Below, in pieces: positions 8,606-17,727 of a stretch of 64,000 bases of DNA (its first letter is position 1; each line of letters opens with the position of its first letter). The position numbers were made by a program, and so were the translations under genes. This stretch comes from Lacrimispora amygdalina. Its GTDB lineage: Bacteria; Bacillota; Clostridia; Lachnospirales; Lachnospiraceae. A model generated the notes under the pieces. The model did not search any database and was not told where the DNA came from. It worked only from the letters and a program-made list of their open reading frames with translations. Where the stretch lies: contig NZ_QOHO01000071.1 in assembly GCF_003432035.1 (NCBI RefSeq), positions 1-64,000 on the forward strand, given 5' to 3'.

Positions 8606-9502
8606 TTATTTCCTTCCATCAAATTTTTCAATGGGCTCCGGTCCTCTGACTACGGTACGCAGGACCTTTAGCCCTCCTTCTTCATCAGCTGCGATTCTCC
8701 AGTCAACCAGCAAAATCTCATCATTTATAATCTCAATTCCGGATATTCCCCTGGTCCGGGTACAGCACCCGGTATTAAAATATGGAAGGTCATTTGCTTT
8801 TGGGAATTTCGGTCTGTGGGTATGTCCGCAAATCAGCATGATTTTATGCTTCTCAATCCATTCACTGTATATCCGCTCTATTTTATGCCTCTTAAATAAA
8901 TTACGGGCAGGGCTTGTGGGATTGTCAAAGCCGACTAGATGGAGATATCTCCAAAAATACCGCAGCAGCAGCATGGACAGAACCCATAGCTGATCATTCA
9001 TAAAATCTCCCTGATGTCCATGAAGTACAAAAATTTTCTGTCCGCTGTCTTTTTCTTTAAGAACCAATGCCTCCTTTGGCTCTAATCCCTTAAATAAATC
9101 TACTTTTTTCTGATTATATAAATCATAATATTGATAATAGTTGGATCTAACAAAATGTTTTGATTTCAAATATATATTATGATTCCCATACAGCATAATG
9201 AACCGGCCGGAATCATAAAACTTTTTCATGACAGTAAATACATCGGTATGCGCCAGGCGGATCACACTGAAATTTTTATATTCCCACAGTTCATCGCCAT
9301 CGCCTGCCTCTACATATACATAATTTTCTTTGTAATAATAATTTAATGCATGTAAGAAGATGTTTTGGTTCCGTATAAATTCATCTGAAACACTGTCATC
9401 GCCCCGATGGCAGTCACTAAAGAATATATATTTTGAGTTTTTATCAAATGTTCTGTTTTCAGCATGTTTAAATGCTTTTGTCAGTCTTTTATTTGCTTTC
9501 AT
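8606..9502 (-). CDS. Calcineurin-like metallophosphoesterase (LpxH-like fold)
   Basis: A 298-residue two-metal phosphoesterase. All core motifs are present: SDCHRGD (Asp30, His32), GDGDE (Asp68), GNHN (Asn107, His108), HGHQGD (His161, His163) and CGHTHRP (His227, His229). The layout resembles UDP-2,3-diacylglucosamine hydrolase relatives, but a Gram-positive host makes lipid A processing unlikely. The substrate is unknown. It is monocistronic, and its neighbours give no functional clue. Confidence 0.88.
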   Translation of the reverse strand: MKANKRLTKAFKHAENRTFDKNSKYIFFSDCHRGDDSVSDEFIRNQNIFLHALNYYYKENYVYVEAGDGDELWEYKNFSVIRLAHTDVFTVMKKFYDSGRFIMLYGNHNIYLKSKHFVRSNYYQYYDLYNQKKVDLFKGLEPKEALVLKEKDSGQKIFVLHGHQGDFMNDQLWVLSMLLLRYFWRYLHLVGFDNPTSPARNLFKRHKIERIYSEWIEKHKIMLICGHTHRPKFPKANDLPYFNTGCCTRTRGISGIEIINDEILLVDWRIAADEEGGLKVLRTVVRGPEPIEKFDGRK

Positions 9503-9570
9503 TTTAGCTCCATTTTTACTTTTTTCATTAGTATTTAACTTATTTCATGTTTTATACCAAATTTAATCGT

Positions 9571-9600
9571 AAAAGGGGCTATTATATCAGCCCTCCTTTT
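9571..9600. terminator. Bidirectional-type hairpin after ABC exporter gene
   Basis: AAAAGGGGCT (9571-9580) pairs imperfectly with AGCCCTCCTTTT (9589-9600), with a two-base bulge. Read on the minus strand it ends in CCCCTTTT, 22 bases past the ABC exporter stop, so it probably ends the RiPP transcript. Confidence 0.6.
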
Positions 9601-9621
9601 GCATTTACTCCCCCACTAAAA

Positions 9622-11403
9622 TTAGCCATTAATTTCTTTTAGTTCTTCGAAATACATATCCTTATAAACGGAGCATTCTCTTAATAATTTCTCATGATTA
9701 CCAACCCCTACAATATTACCACCTTCCAGCACAATAATTTTTGTAGCATTTTTTGCGATTTTTACTCTATGTGTTATATAAATACCAATTTTATCTTTAC
9801 TTATTTCAAAAAAACTCTTAAAAATTTTCATCTCAGCCATTGCATCTAATGCAGAACTTGGCTCATCAAGAAGAAACACATCTGCTTTTCTGTAATAAGC
9901 TCTTGCTAAAGCTATTTTCTGCCACTGTCCACCTGAAAGCTGACTTCCATTGTCAAACCAATTACCTAAAGTTTTGCCCAAATCATAGTAACCCTTACTT
10001 TTTAAAAAATTTACATTAGCTTTATCGAGAGCCATATATATATCTTCATTATTTTCCAGCTTATTAATATCTCCAATTGCAATATTCTCTTTAAGTGAAC
10101 CCTCAAACTTTAAAAAATCCTGAAATAATACTGAAGTTCTTTTTCTATAGGATTCAATATTGTAAGTATCAATATCATATCCATTAACCATAAATTTGCC
10201 TCTTGATGTCTTGTATAGTCCACATATAATTTTGAAGAGTGTACTCTTTCCTGATCCATTTTTTCCTACAATTGCTATCTGTTCTCCTTTGTTGATTTTT
10301 AAAGTCACTTCATTAAGAGCACTTTTAAACTCAGGATAATCATATCCTATTCTAAATAAATCCAAGGAAGAAATACTATCTACTTTTAATTTAGACTCAC
10401 TGTCTATCTCTTCCTCACCATCAAAATTTTCTAAAAAATCTTTTAATAAACTAATATACAGATTTGAATTATAAATTGTATAAATACCTGATGCCAAAGC
10501 ATTTGTGGAACCTTGAACCATTGTGATTGCATTTAAATATGACATGGCTGTACCAATCATAATACGGCCAATATAAGCAGCATAGATAGCCATAATCATT
10601 GTTACCAAACTAAACACATCTTGTATTAAAGAAATTGAAATGTTCAAAAGTGTTTTAAACTTTTCGATTTGGTTGGTTTGCGAGATAAAGATGTTGCTTA
10701 ATTCTATGTATCTTTTCAAGAAATGATTTTTAAGTCCAAACGATTTTACTTCTTTAAATGCTGTATCATGAGTCAAAAGGTATGAATAATACCATGCCTC
10801 TCGTTCCTTATCACTTCTTTTGTACTTCATAATAAATTCTTTGTTTCCTATTATTATTTCACCTGAAAACATCATTATTGAAATTATAAGCAGTAAAACT
10901 TCTATCCAAACATTCCATGATATTATTATAATGGATGCCAATACCGCAGAAACTCCATTAGAAAATATACTCATGATCGACTGTAATGTCTGATAAGGCT
11001 TAGTTGATATATCTTGCTCCAGTCGCGCAATTGTATCATATGTCTCTGTCCTTTCCAGCATTTCCAATGACAATTTTGAACATTTTTCAATAATTATTCT
11101 ATTGATACCGTACTGCAATATGTTGTTGAGTTTACTTAATATATATCCACTAATATTCTGTAATATAGTTCCAATAACGGATATCAGAAAATAAATCATA
11201 ATTAACTTCAATAAAATGTCGAACGGTTTTTTGAGTAATTGTATTTCGTTAATAATACTTTGACTTAAAAGAAGTGTTGCAATGGGGAAAATACCATTAA
11301 TAATAGACAGGACAACAGAAAAAGCAAAAATTTTTTTATTTATCTTACACAACAGCTGTATTGTGTAAACAAATAATTTTATATTACCTTTAAATTTATT
11401 CAT
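9622..11403 (-). CDS. ABC transporter, fused TM and ATPase (RiPP exporter)
   Basis: A 593-residue half-transporter with about six membrane segments (residues 20-310) followed by an ATPase domain: Walker A GKNGSGKST (380-388), signature LSGGQ (489-493), Walker B/D-loop DEPSSALD (513-520) and switch His545. It dimerises to export a substrate. No C39 peptidase domain is present at the N-terminus, so any leader removal needs another protease. It lies downstream of a Cys-rich precursor peptide and a radical-SAM maturase, so the modified peptide is the likely cargo. The gene is clearly more AT-rich than the core genes. Confidence 0.9.
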   Translation of the reverse strand: MNKFKGNIKLFVYTIQLLCKINKKIFAFSVVLSIINGIFPIATLLLSQSIINEIQLLKKPFDILLKLIMIYFLISVIGTILQNISGYILSKLNNILQYGINRIIIEKCSKLSLEMLERTETYDTIARLEQDISTKPYQTLQSIMSIFSNGVSAVLASIIIISWNVWIEVLLLIISIMMFSGEIIIGNKEFIMKYKRSDKEREAWYYSYLLTHDTAFKEVKSFGLKNHFLKRYIELSNIFISQTNQIEKFKTLLNISISLIQDVFSLVTMIMAIYAAYIGRIMIGTAMSYLNAITMVQGSTNALASGIYTIYNSNLYISLLKDFLENFDGEEEIDSESKLKVDSISSLDLFRIGYDYPEFKSALNEVTLKINKGEQIAIVGKNGSGKSTLFKIICGLYKTSRGKFMVNGYDIDTYNIESYRKRTSVLFQDFLKFEGSLKENIAIGDINKLENNEDIYMALDKANVNFLKSKGYYDLGKTLGNWFDNGSQLSGGQWQKIALARAYYRKADVFLLDEPSSALDAMAEMKIFKSFFEISKDKIGIYITHRVKIAKNATKIIVLEGGNIVGVGNHEKLLRECSVYKDMYFEELKEING

Positions 11404-11447
11404 TGTAATATTCCTCAGACATCATTCGGAAAATTGTTAAGAAAGAG

Positions 11448-11478
11448 GCAGCATCTGAGAAATCTTCTCAGATGCTGC
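11448..11478 (-). terminator. Intercistronic hairpin between RiPP precursor and exporter
   Basis: A perfect 13-bp stem, GCAGCATCTGAGA (11448-11460) with TCTCAGATGCTGC (11466-11478), encloses a 5-base loop. It starts 22 bases after the precursor stop. Only a weak pyrimidine tract (CTCTTTCTT) follows, so it is likely a partial terminator or RNA-stability element that yields more precursor than exporter mRNA. Confidence 0.7.
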
Positions 11479-11500
11479 TTTCCTTCAAACAGCAAGATGA

Positions 11501-11698
11501 TTATGATGATGAGCGAATGGTTCTAATAGATTTTACTCTATTACCCGTACGATATTCACCATCACCACCGCAGCCACACCCACAATGAATGCAGCCATCA
11601 TCATTACCCCTGTATCCAGCATATCCACTAGAACATGTACATGCCTGAGGTTGAATACCACTTCCTGGATTTCTCCCAATTGGATTAATGAATTTCAT
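11501..11698 (-). CDS. Cys-rich RiPP precursor peptide
   Basis: A 65-residue peptide with a short basic N-terminal leader-like part (MKFINPIGR) and six cysteines arranged CxC-13-CxxCxCxC (Cys20, 22, 36, 39, 41, 43) among many glycines, ending in a basic Ser-rich tail. A clear ribosome site (GGAAAGGAGATTTCGCT) precedes the ATG. It sits between a SPASM radical-SAM enzyme and an ABC exporter, the classic layout for sulfur-to-carbon thioether peptides (sactipeptides or ranthipeptides). It resembles clostridial Cys-rich radical-SAM-modified precursors as I remember them; the exact family was not checked. Confidence 0.85.
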   Translation of the reverse strand: MKFINPIGRNPGSGIQPQACTCSSGYAGYRGNDDGCIHCGCGCGGDGEYRTGNRVKSIRTIRSSS

Positions 11699-11760
11699 AG
11701 CGAAATCTCCTTTCCATAATTTCTAAATACATTTATGTAAAACATAACGTATTTGACTGA

Positions 11761-13320
11761 CTAACGAAAATCCTTTTCATTATATTCCATCAGTTCCTCC
11801 GGATTCTCCTCTAATACTGTATGATAACGAATCAGATTGTTTTCTAAATACAATCTTTCATTGCGGCACGAATTATGTCTGTACGAAAAATGCGGACCCT
11901 TTTGATCGTAACAATTTACATAACACATAGTACAAAGATTAACCGCCCAACAATCCTTACAGAATTCCTTAGCATTATTGATAAAATCACTAACGTATAA
12001 TTTCTGAATACGATCAATATCAAACCCAGTATCAACATTTCCAATATCAGGAATATTTCCGACTTTTTCACAAAGAAGAAATTTACCATCGACTGTTACA
12101 TATATTCTTCTTTGTCCAGGAACACAACAACCATTCATACCATACGCTTTAACAGGAAGTTCAGACAAGAGTCTTTTATGTATAATCATCATTCCTTTAT
12201 CCATGACACCATCTGAAAACAGCCCTTTTTTTGAATCACCGATCCCCATTTCTCTACGGTAATTCCAATCCCATTCATTTAAAGGGTCATATGATCCTTC
12301 TGTAAATTTATATTCTTGTTTACTCTGAGGAATAAAATATTCACTATCCTTAGGGCCATGATCAACAGATGCTGTCAAAACCATAATATCTTTCGGAATC
12401 CACTCTTCACTTTCTAAAAATTGTTGTATTTTATTATAGTTCTCTTCATAATTCGGTCCTGACACCACCATATTGAAGGATATTTTTGATTTTTTGCCTA
12501 ATCTGCTTTGTGTGTTTAATAATATTTTGGTACCTCTAACAGTTTTATCAAAGCTTCCAGTTCCCTCTACCGTTATTCGATTTGCATCATGTATTTCCTT
12601 TGGTCCATCTAAACTTACAATAATATCGAAATCATTATCCAACAAATATTCAGCTATTTCATCAGTTACCATAGCTGCATTGGTCGTCATTGCAAATGTA
12701 ATTTCTTTAAATCTATTTTTTGCATATTCAACAGATTGTTTTATTAACTTGAAATTTAACAAAGGCTCTCCGCCATAAAAACCAATATGTACATGTTCAG
12801 CATCGCTTGAGTGATTGATTAAAAAATCAATTGCCTTTTTTGCAGTTTCCCAAGACATATCTCTATGTCCAAATTCCCTATACTCTTCATGAGATGGATT
12901 ATAAATACAATATCTGCAACGTAAATTGCATTTTTCCGTCACCTCTAGTGTAACATTTTCTACTGCGCTCTCTAATGTTTCCTTTAAGTGCGTTACCGCT
13001 GCCCCAGTTAATGTTTTGAGAATTGGGGCTGATAATATATGTTCTGTCTTCATAGCTTCTTTTATCTCGTTTATTGCGCTTTCTAGTTCCTTTTCATTTA
13101 AATTGGGAATATCTAAATCTTCATAACTATCACTTTCCAATAAACTTTTCATAACTTTGTATACATTTGCTTTTAAACATGCAACTTTTCCTGTACCTGT
13201 ATCCAAAAAATAATAGTTTTTATCGGTTTTAAAAACCTTTCCCAGCCTGCTTATTCTGCCGTTGGTATTAAGTTCCCGGTAAAATTCTTTTATTGTATCG
13301 TTAGCAGCAATCATGCTCAT
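11761..13320 (-). CDS. Radical SAM/SPASM peptide maturase
   Basis: A 519-residue radical-SAM enzyme. The N-terminal ~100 residues look like a small peptide-recognition domain. The SAM-cluster motif CNLRCRYC gives Cys131, Cys135 and Cys138, followed by the GGEP motif at about 184-187. The C-terminal SPASM region carries Cys398/399, 417, 454, 457, 463, 466, 470 and 485, enough for two auxiliary [4Fe-4S] clusters. Such enzymes install thioether bonds from Cys to an acceptor carbon. The precursor gene lies 62 bases downstream. The start is the ATG with GGGAGGGAA just before it. Confidence 0.93.
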   Translation of the reverse strand: MSMIAANDTIKEFYRELNTNGRISRLGKVFKTDKNYYFLDTGTGKVACLKANVYKVMKSLLESDSYEDLDIPNLNEKELESAINEIKEAMKTEHILSAPILKTLTGAAVTHLKETLESAVENVTLEVTEKCNLRCRYCIYNPSHEEYREFGHRDMSWETAKKAIDFLINHSSDAEHVHIGFYGGEPLLNFKLIKQSVEYAKNRFKEITFAMTTNAAMVTDEIAEYLLDNDFDIIVSLDGPKEIHDANRITVEGTGSFDKTVRGTKILLNTQSRLGKKSKISFNMVVSGPNYEENYNKIQQFLESEEWIPKDIMVLTASVDHGPKDSEYFIPQSKQEYKFTEGSYDPLNEWDWNYRREMGIGDSKKGLFSDGVMDKGMMIIHKRLLSELPVKAYGMNGCCVPGQRRIYVTVDGKFLLCEKVGNIPDIGNVDTGFDIDRIQKLYVSDFINNAKEFCKDCWAVNLCTMCYVNCYDQKGPHFSYRHNSCRNERLYLENNLIRYHTVLEENPEELMEYNEKDFR

Positions 13321-13357
13321 TTCCCTCCCAATATCAATTTTTCATAGATTCACAAAA

Positions 13358-13401
13358 AAATCTTTCTTATCTGGTAATATAATACCAGGTAAGAAAGATT
13401 T
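13358..13401 (-). terminator. 19-bp hairpin between kinase gene and RiPP operon
   Basis: Arms 13358-13376 and 13383-13401 match at 18 of 19 positions around a 6-base loop. On the minus strand the stem runs into seven Ts, so it is a strong rho-independent terminator after the kinase gene. It could also act as an attenuator in the RiPP operon leader. Confidence 0.8.
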
Positions 13402-13421
13402 CTGTTTTAAGATTACATATT

Positions 13422-13446
13422 GAAAATCATGAGAATTAATTAAGAA
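13422..13446 (-). promoter_or_regulatory. Candidate tandem VanR-like boxes upstream of RiPP operon
   Basis: On the minus strand TCTTAATTAATT and TCTCATGATTTT are adjacent half-sites about 11 bases apart. They match a TCTTANGAAANT-like box at roughly 10 and 9 of 12 positions. They lie after the kinase gene and before the hairpin, as in the VanRS/ABC locus. This is a tentative site for the adjacent response regulator. Confidence 0.35.
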
Positions 13447-13496
13447 ATTAGACAAATAAATATAAACTTCAAGGATCTACTTAAGGCATTTTACAA

Positions 13497-14576
13497 CTAA
13501 TCCGGTATAGTAATCATAAAAGTAATGGTCTCATTTTCACTCTGCGCAATAATTTCTCCACAATGAAGTTGTACAATTTCCTTCGCTATCGATAAACCCA
13601 AACCGGCACCACCTAAGCCAGAGGTTCTCGATTTATCTAAGCGATTGAATTTTTCAAATATTTGTGACAACTCACTTTCTGATAATGTTTCACCCTGATT
13701 TCTAAAAACGATAATAAGTTTATCATTACATTTTTTTGCAGATATAAAAATTTCAGTTTTGGGAAAACTATAGTTAATGGCATTTTTCAGTAAATTACCA
13801 AATGCTCTCGACATTTTCTCAGAATCAATATTGCAGGATAAGTTTTTAGCAATATCAAGTTTTAAAGTATTGCCTTTTTTCTTAATCATTGGATAGAATT
13901 CATCTGTTAATTGAATAAATAAATAATATAAATCTATCTCTTGTTTATTAATTTGGATTTTCTGTGTATTATATTGAGTGATATCAAAAAATTCATTCAC
14001 CATTTGTTCTAAATGCATAGCCTTATCGAGTAATATTTCCAGGTATTCCTGCCTTTTTTTTACTGATAACTCTGGCATATCTTTAATTAAGCTTAAATAG
14101 CCAATAATGGAGGTTAACGGAGTTCTTATATCATGGGCAATATATGCAACCATCTCACTTTTTTTACTTTCAGCAACTTTGATTGCTTGATCAGCCATAA
14201 GAATAGACATCTTTATCTGATTCAATTGAGTTTCAATTTCTTTTAATGGTTCCGAAAGTTTTACCACAGTATCATTTTTTTTGTATATAACCTCTGCAGC
14301 ATTAATTATTTCATATAGATATCTCCAAGGCTTACACCAAAAATACATAAATATACCTATATAACCGATAATTAAATATAAAAATTGGAATAAATCAACA
14401 CGAAGATTTATCCACATAATAATCGATGTATGAGTTTTGCTGTAATAATAATCAAAAACAATTCTTAAAATCCAGCCTGAAACAGTGTAAAACAGCAGAG
14501 TGAGGATAAGATGAAGAAATAGTTTTCTGTTACATTTTAAACGCTTTTGTTTTTCTTTAAACAATTTTATAGCCAA
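13497..14576 (-). CDS. VanS-like sensor histidine kinase (RiPP locus)
   Basis: A 359-residue kinase with two membrane segments (about 22-45 and 65-85) and a very short external loop. A linker rich in coiled-coil residues leads to HisKA (AYIAHDIRTPLTS) and HATPase motifs (NLLKNAINYS, GGAGLGLSIA). It is close in sequence to enterococcal VanS and to the second kinase in this window. The start overlaps the response regulator by 20 bases; TTG at 14576 is the most upstream option and the exact start is uncertain. It probably senses a cell-envelope or peptide signal for the RiPP operon. Confidence 0.88.
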   Translation of the reverse strand: MAIKLFKEKQKRLKCNRKLFLHLILTLLFYTVSGWILRIVFDYYYSKTHTSIIMWINLRVDLFQFLYLIIGYIGIFMYFWCKPWRYLYEIINAAEVIYKKNDTVVKLSEPLKEIETQLNQIKMSILMADQAIKVAESKKSEMVAYIAHDIRTPLTSIIGYLSLIKDMPELSVKKRQEYLEILLDKAMHLEQMVNEFFDITQYNTQKIQINKQEIDLYYLFIQLTDEFYPMIKKKGNTLKLDIAKNLSCNIDSEKMSRAFGNLLKNAINYSFPKTEIFISAKKCNDKLIIVFRNQGETLSESELSQIFEKFNRLDKSRTSGLGGAGLGLSIAKEIVQLHCGEIIAQSENETITFMITIPD

Positions 14577-15249
14577 CCCCCCACACTGTTTTTATGTAAT
14601 TCGGATTTTCCGCCTTATCGCCAAGTTTTTCACGTAAATGACGCACATGAACAGATATGGTGTTATTCTTTATGTAATAATCATCGTGCCAGATTAGTCT
14701 GAAAAGTTCATCGGAACTAACTACTTCACCTTTATGTTCTAACAATAGTCTTAATATATCATATTCACTTGGCGTCAGATTGAGCTGCTTCCCCTTTAAG
14801 CTGCACTCCCTTTTTCTGACATTGAGTTCAAGTCCTGAATATGACAAAATTCCAGAATCTTCATCTGTTTCAGACTGATTATATTTCTTATACCTTCTAA
14901 GCTGAGCTTTTACTCTTGCAATCATTTCTAATGGAAGAAATGGCTTTGTAATATAGTCATCTGCCCCTAATGTTAATCCATTTATTTTGCTCACTTCATC
15001 GTTTTTAGCCGTCAGCATAATAATAGGATACCGATACTCTTCTCTGATTTTTTTGCATAAAAAGAAGCCATCTTTACCTGGCAGCATAATGTCTAATAAC
15101 ACTAGATCAAATTCCATTGTTTCAATAATTTTTAATGCAGCTTCTGCCGTAAAGCACTTATATACTTCAAAATTTTCGTTTTCTAAATATAACTCTATAA
15201 ATTCTACTATACTTATTTCATCTTCAACTACTAAAATTTTATTTGACAT
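14557..15249 (-). CDS. VanR-like OmpR-family response regulator (RiPP locus)
   Basis: A 230-residue regulator with receiver (phosphoacceptor Asp in LVLLDIMLPG, Lys in YITKPF) and winged-helix domain ending TVWGVGYKIV. It is strongly similar to VanR and to the second regulator at 18840-19535, so the two two-component systems look like paralogues. AAGGGGGATTAAGT precedes the ATG. A perfect TATAAT lies about 35 bases upstream of the start. Confidence 0.9.
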   Translation of the reverse strand: MSNKILVVEDEISIVEFIELYLENENFEVYKCFTAEAALKIIETMEFDLVLLDIMLPGKDGFFLCKKIREEYRYPIIMLTAKNDEVSKINGLTLGADDYITKPFLPLEMIARVKAQLRRYKKYNQSETDEDSGILSYSGLELNVRKRECSLKGKQLNLTPSEYDILRLLLEHKGEVVSSDELFRLIWHDDYYIKNNTISVHVRHLREKLGDKAENPNYIKTVWGVGYKIV

Positions 15250-15375
15250 ACTTAATCCCCCTTATTACAAACAACTATCTATAATTATAGCATGTAAATG
15301 TAAAAAAGTAAGATAAATTTATGTCAAAAATAATACAGACGAATAATAAAATAATGATACATTTTAAACTTTTTA

Positions 15376-15435
15376 CAAAAAAACAACCTGATAGTAAGTA
15401 CAGTCATTTTTTATGTACTATACTATCAGATTGTT
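15376..15435 (-). terminator. Rho-independent terminator of the ABC transporter operon
   Basis: Complementary arms around CCTGATAGTA / TACTATCAG, with further pairs on both sides, are followed on the minus strand by seven or more Ts. It lies about 60 bases past the permease stop and insulates the ABC operon from the RiPP-locus regulator. Confidence 0.85.
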
Positions 15436-15496
15436 ATTCTTAAATTTAGAATATAATAGATCTTAGACACCACTATTTCTATCAGCTGTAACTTTC

Positions 15497-16741
15497 CTAA
15501 TCAACCTGATGACTGCAATAAGTCCGTACAGCCAGAAAAAGAAATACTGGTATTTCTATTATTGTTGCTGCTATGATTACATAAGGTGACCAAATGCTGA
15601 TTGATCCTATATGCAGATAATTAAAATCTGTCAGCTGATAAAGGAAGCTGTTCTGCATTCCGATTCCTCCAGTCGGTAAAATAAAACTAAGCCAGTCAGT
15701 TCCGGCAGAATACATAAAAATCGGAAGCAGACACACGACAACCGCGATTAAAATAACCGAAATGGAATCTTTAAATTTGGCTGATAAAAATAATGTAAAA
15801 CTGATAGTTGCCAGCAGGGATCCAAGCCCTCCAATGGCCAGAACCATTTGAAGCTGACCTAAATTCAGGGCTGGCAGACTAATAACAGAAAACAGCATCT
15901 GCATGGATGTTTTCATACACTCCGGTCCGAATGCCAGATCTGAGATTAACAGATGAAGTGAAATACAAATAATAAATGTAATTGAAAAAACAGTCAGTGC
16001 AGCCAATACTTTTACCATTGCCAGTTTAGAACGCCCATTCTTAGTACATCGTAAAATGCTGTCTGAGCCAGTTTGATACTCATTGGAAAATGTAGGCGTA
16101 GCGGCCGCTGTACATAGTATAACAAGAAGAAAAATATACAAAACGATGTAATCAAACGCATCCCTGGTATATCCTGCATAAAGTTGAAATGGTGTTTTTA
16201 CTTCTGCATATTTTTTCAACGCATGCTCCTGTGCTGCCGGGTGACCTTTTTGTTCCATCTGCATTATATCTTTTAAGTGCTGAACTGTTTGTTCATAAAA
16301 ACTCTCTGTTCGATCCGGAGAAATCTCCATTAAGCTCTCAGCCTGACCCGTTTTCGGATCTGAATATGCTTCCGGCAGTCTACCCAGAAGCGCTTCCTGT
16401 GCAAATACTTTTTCCATATAAACAGGCATCGGAAATTCTCCGCTGTAAAGGCTGTTTTCTCCATAAGGCGAAACAGCGCTCTGATAGGCCGACAAAGCCC
16501 CTTTAAGCTTTTCCGGAATCACTTCTCCATTATTGACGGAACGAAGGGATTTTTTATAGGCAATGGCACTCAGTCCATTCAGTTCCGCTACTTTGTTTCC
16601 ATTCTCCCCATATTGATTGATATCCTCATACATAACCGGAAGCCAGGCCATAACTACAGACATAACCAGGGCAATGACCAATAAAATTAAGACACGGCGT
16701 GATTTAAGCACCCGTTTTATTTCCAAACAAAAAATACGCAT
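15497..16741 (-). CDS. ABC-2 type transporter permease
   Basis: A 414-residue membrane protein. One segment is near the N-terminus (residues 17-36), followed by an extracellular domain of about 140 residues and then five further hydrophobic segments (about 185-410). This is the layout of ABC-2 permeases linked to lantibiotic or bacitracin-type efflux. It starts 3 bases after the ATPase gene, so the two form one unit. Control by the adjacent VanRS-like system is likely. The cargo is unknown, but peptide antibiotic defence is the usual role. Confidence 0.82.
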   Translation of the reverse strand: MRIFCLEIKRVLKSRRVLILLVIALVMSVVMAWLPVMYEDINQYGENGNKVAELNGLSAIAYKKSLRSVNNGEVIPEKLKGALSAYQSAVSPYGENSLYSGEFPMPVYMEKVFAQEALLGRLPEAYSDPKTGQAESLMEISPDRTESFYEQTVQHLKDIMQMEQKGHPAAQEHALKKYAEVKTPFQLYAGYTRDAFDYIVLYIFLLVILCTAAATPTFSNEYQTGSDSILRCTKNGRSKLAMVKVLAALTVFSITFIICISLHLLISDLAFGPECMKTSMQMLFSVISLPALNLGQLQMVLAIGGLGSLLATISFTLFLSAKFKDSISVILIAVVVCLLPIFMYSAGTDWLSFILPTGGIGMQNSFLYQLTDFNYLHIGSISIWSPYVIIAATIIEIPVFLFLAVRTYCSHQVD

Positions 16742-16744
16742 CGA

Positions 16745-17632
16745 TTATCTCCCCCTTTCACTGATTTCCTCTTGCGGAAACAACCATAAATATAAATCCT
16801 CCAAACGGGGCGTTACCATCACGGAATCACTGGTTTTTGCCTCATCTGACAAATAGCGAACCGCCACCCGGTTGCTGCCTTCGCTGCGCTGGTTAATAAT
16901 GCGAAGCTGCATTTCATACATAGTCATCTTTTCTGCAGGCACAACGCAGGTCCAGACTTTTCCATCTGCCTGTTTTACTAATTGGTCTGTTGTACCTGCA
17001 TTAAGAATTTTTCCGGCCTTCATAATCGCATTCTGCGTAGCTATATACTCAATATCGGAAACAATATGGGTTGAGATCAGTACAATGCGTCCATGGGAGA
17101 ATTCAGAAATAAGGTTTCGGAAACGAACCCTTTCTCCCGGATCAAGACCGGCTGTGGGTTCATCCATAATCAGAATTTCAGGATCATTGAGCATTGCCTG
17201 TGCGATTCCCACCCGGCGTTTCATACCACCGGATAATTTTATTATCTTTTTGTTCTTTACATCGGTGAGAGTCAGGGTATGAAGAAGGCTGTCAATCTTA
17301 TTTCCAGTCTCTTTTGCCGGGACATCCTTCAGCGCTGCTACATACTCCAGATAATCCTTCACTGTAAAATCCTGAAAGAATCCAAAATCCTGGGGTAAAA
17401 AGCCGAATAAATTTCTGTATTCTTCTCCCATTGTAAGAATATCTTTGCCGTCATAAAAGATATTCCCTCTGGTTGGCTTAAGGATACCTGCAATCATTCG
17501 CATCAATGTAGTCTTGCCTGCTCCGTTGGCCCCAAGCAGACCCCATATACCTGGCGTAAGGCTCAGGGAGACATCATCAACTGCAGTTTTATCCTTAAAC
17601 TGTTTGCTAAGGTTTGTTATTGTCAGTTCCAT
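16745..17632 (-). CDS. ABC transporter ATPase
   Basis: A 295-residue ATPase with Walker A GANGAGKTT (about 34-42), Q-loop FLPQDFG, signature LSGGMKRRVG, Walker B LIMDEPTAGLD and switch His in STHI. It powers the permease encoded 3 bases downstream. About 55 extra C-terminal residues after the ATPase core are common in drug-efflux BcrA-like subunits. Expression probably depends on VanR-box-like repeats and a hairpin in the 134-base gap upstream. Confidence 0.9.
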   Translation of the reverse strand: MELTITNLSKQFKDKTAVDDVSLSLTPGIWGLLGANGAGKTTLMRMIAGILKPTRGNIFYDGKDILTMGEEYRNLFGFLPQDFGFFQDFTVKDYLEYVAALKDVPAKETGNKIDSLLHTLTLTDVKNKKIIKLSGGMKRRVGIAQAMLNDPEILIMDEPTAGLDPGERVRFRNLISEFSHGRIVLISTHIVSDIEYIATQNAIMKAGKILNAGTTDQLVKQADGKVWTCVVPAEKMTMYEMQLRIINQRSEGSNRVAVRYLSDEAKTSDSVMVTPRLEDLYLWLFPQEEISERGR

Positions 17633-17660
17633 GTAGTTTCTCCTTTTTCTTATTTACAAC

Positions 17661-17708
17661 TTAAAACGTCCCTGTTCTGTTTTATTGTACAGAAAAGAGA
17701 CGTTTTAA
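17661..17708 (-). terminator. 20-bp hairpin upstream of ABC operon
   Basis: Arms 17661-17680 and 17689-17708 match at 18 of 20 positions around an 8-base loop, with AAAACG/CGTTTT ends. It lies after the kinase gene and before the ABC operon, so it is either a terminator with read-through or a leader attenuator. Confidence 0.7.
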
Positions 17709-17727
17709 ACTTTAACAGGAACCGGAT

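Noticed and set aside
8606-9502. Lipid A enzyme LpxH
   Set aside because: The motifs fit the fold, but the genome is Gram-positive and no other lipid A gene is seen, so only a general phosphoesterase call is made.
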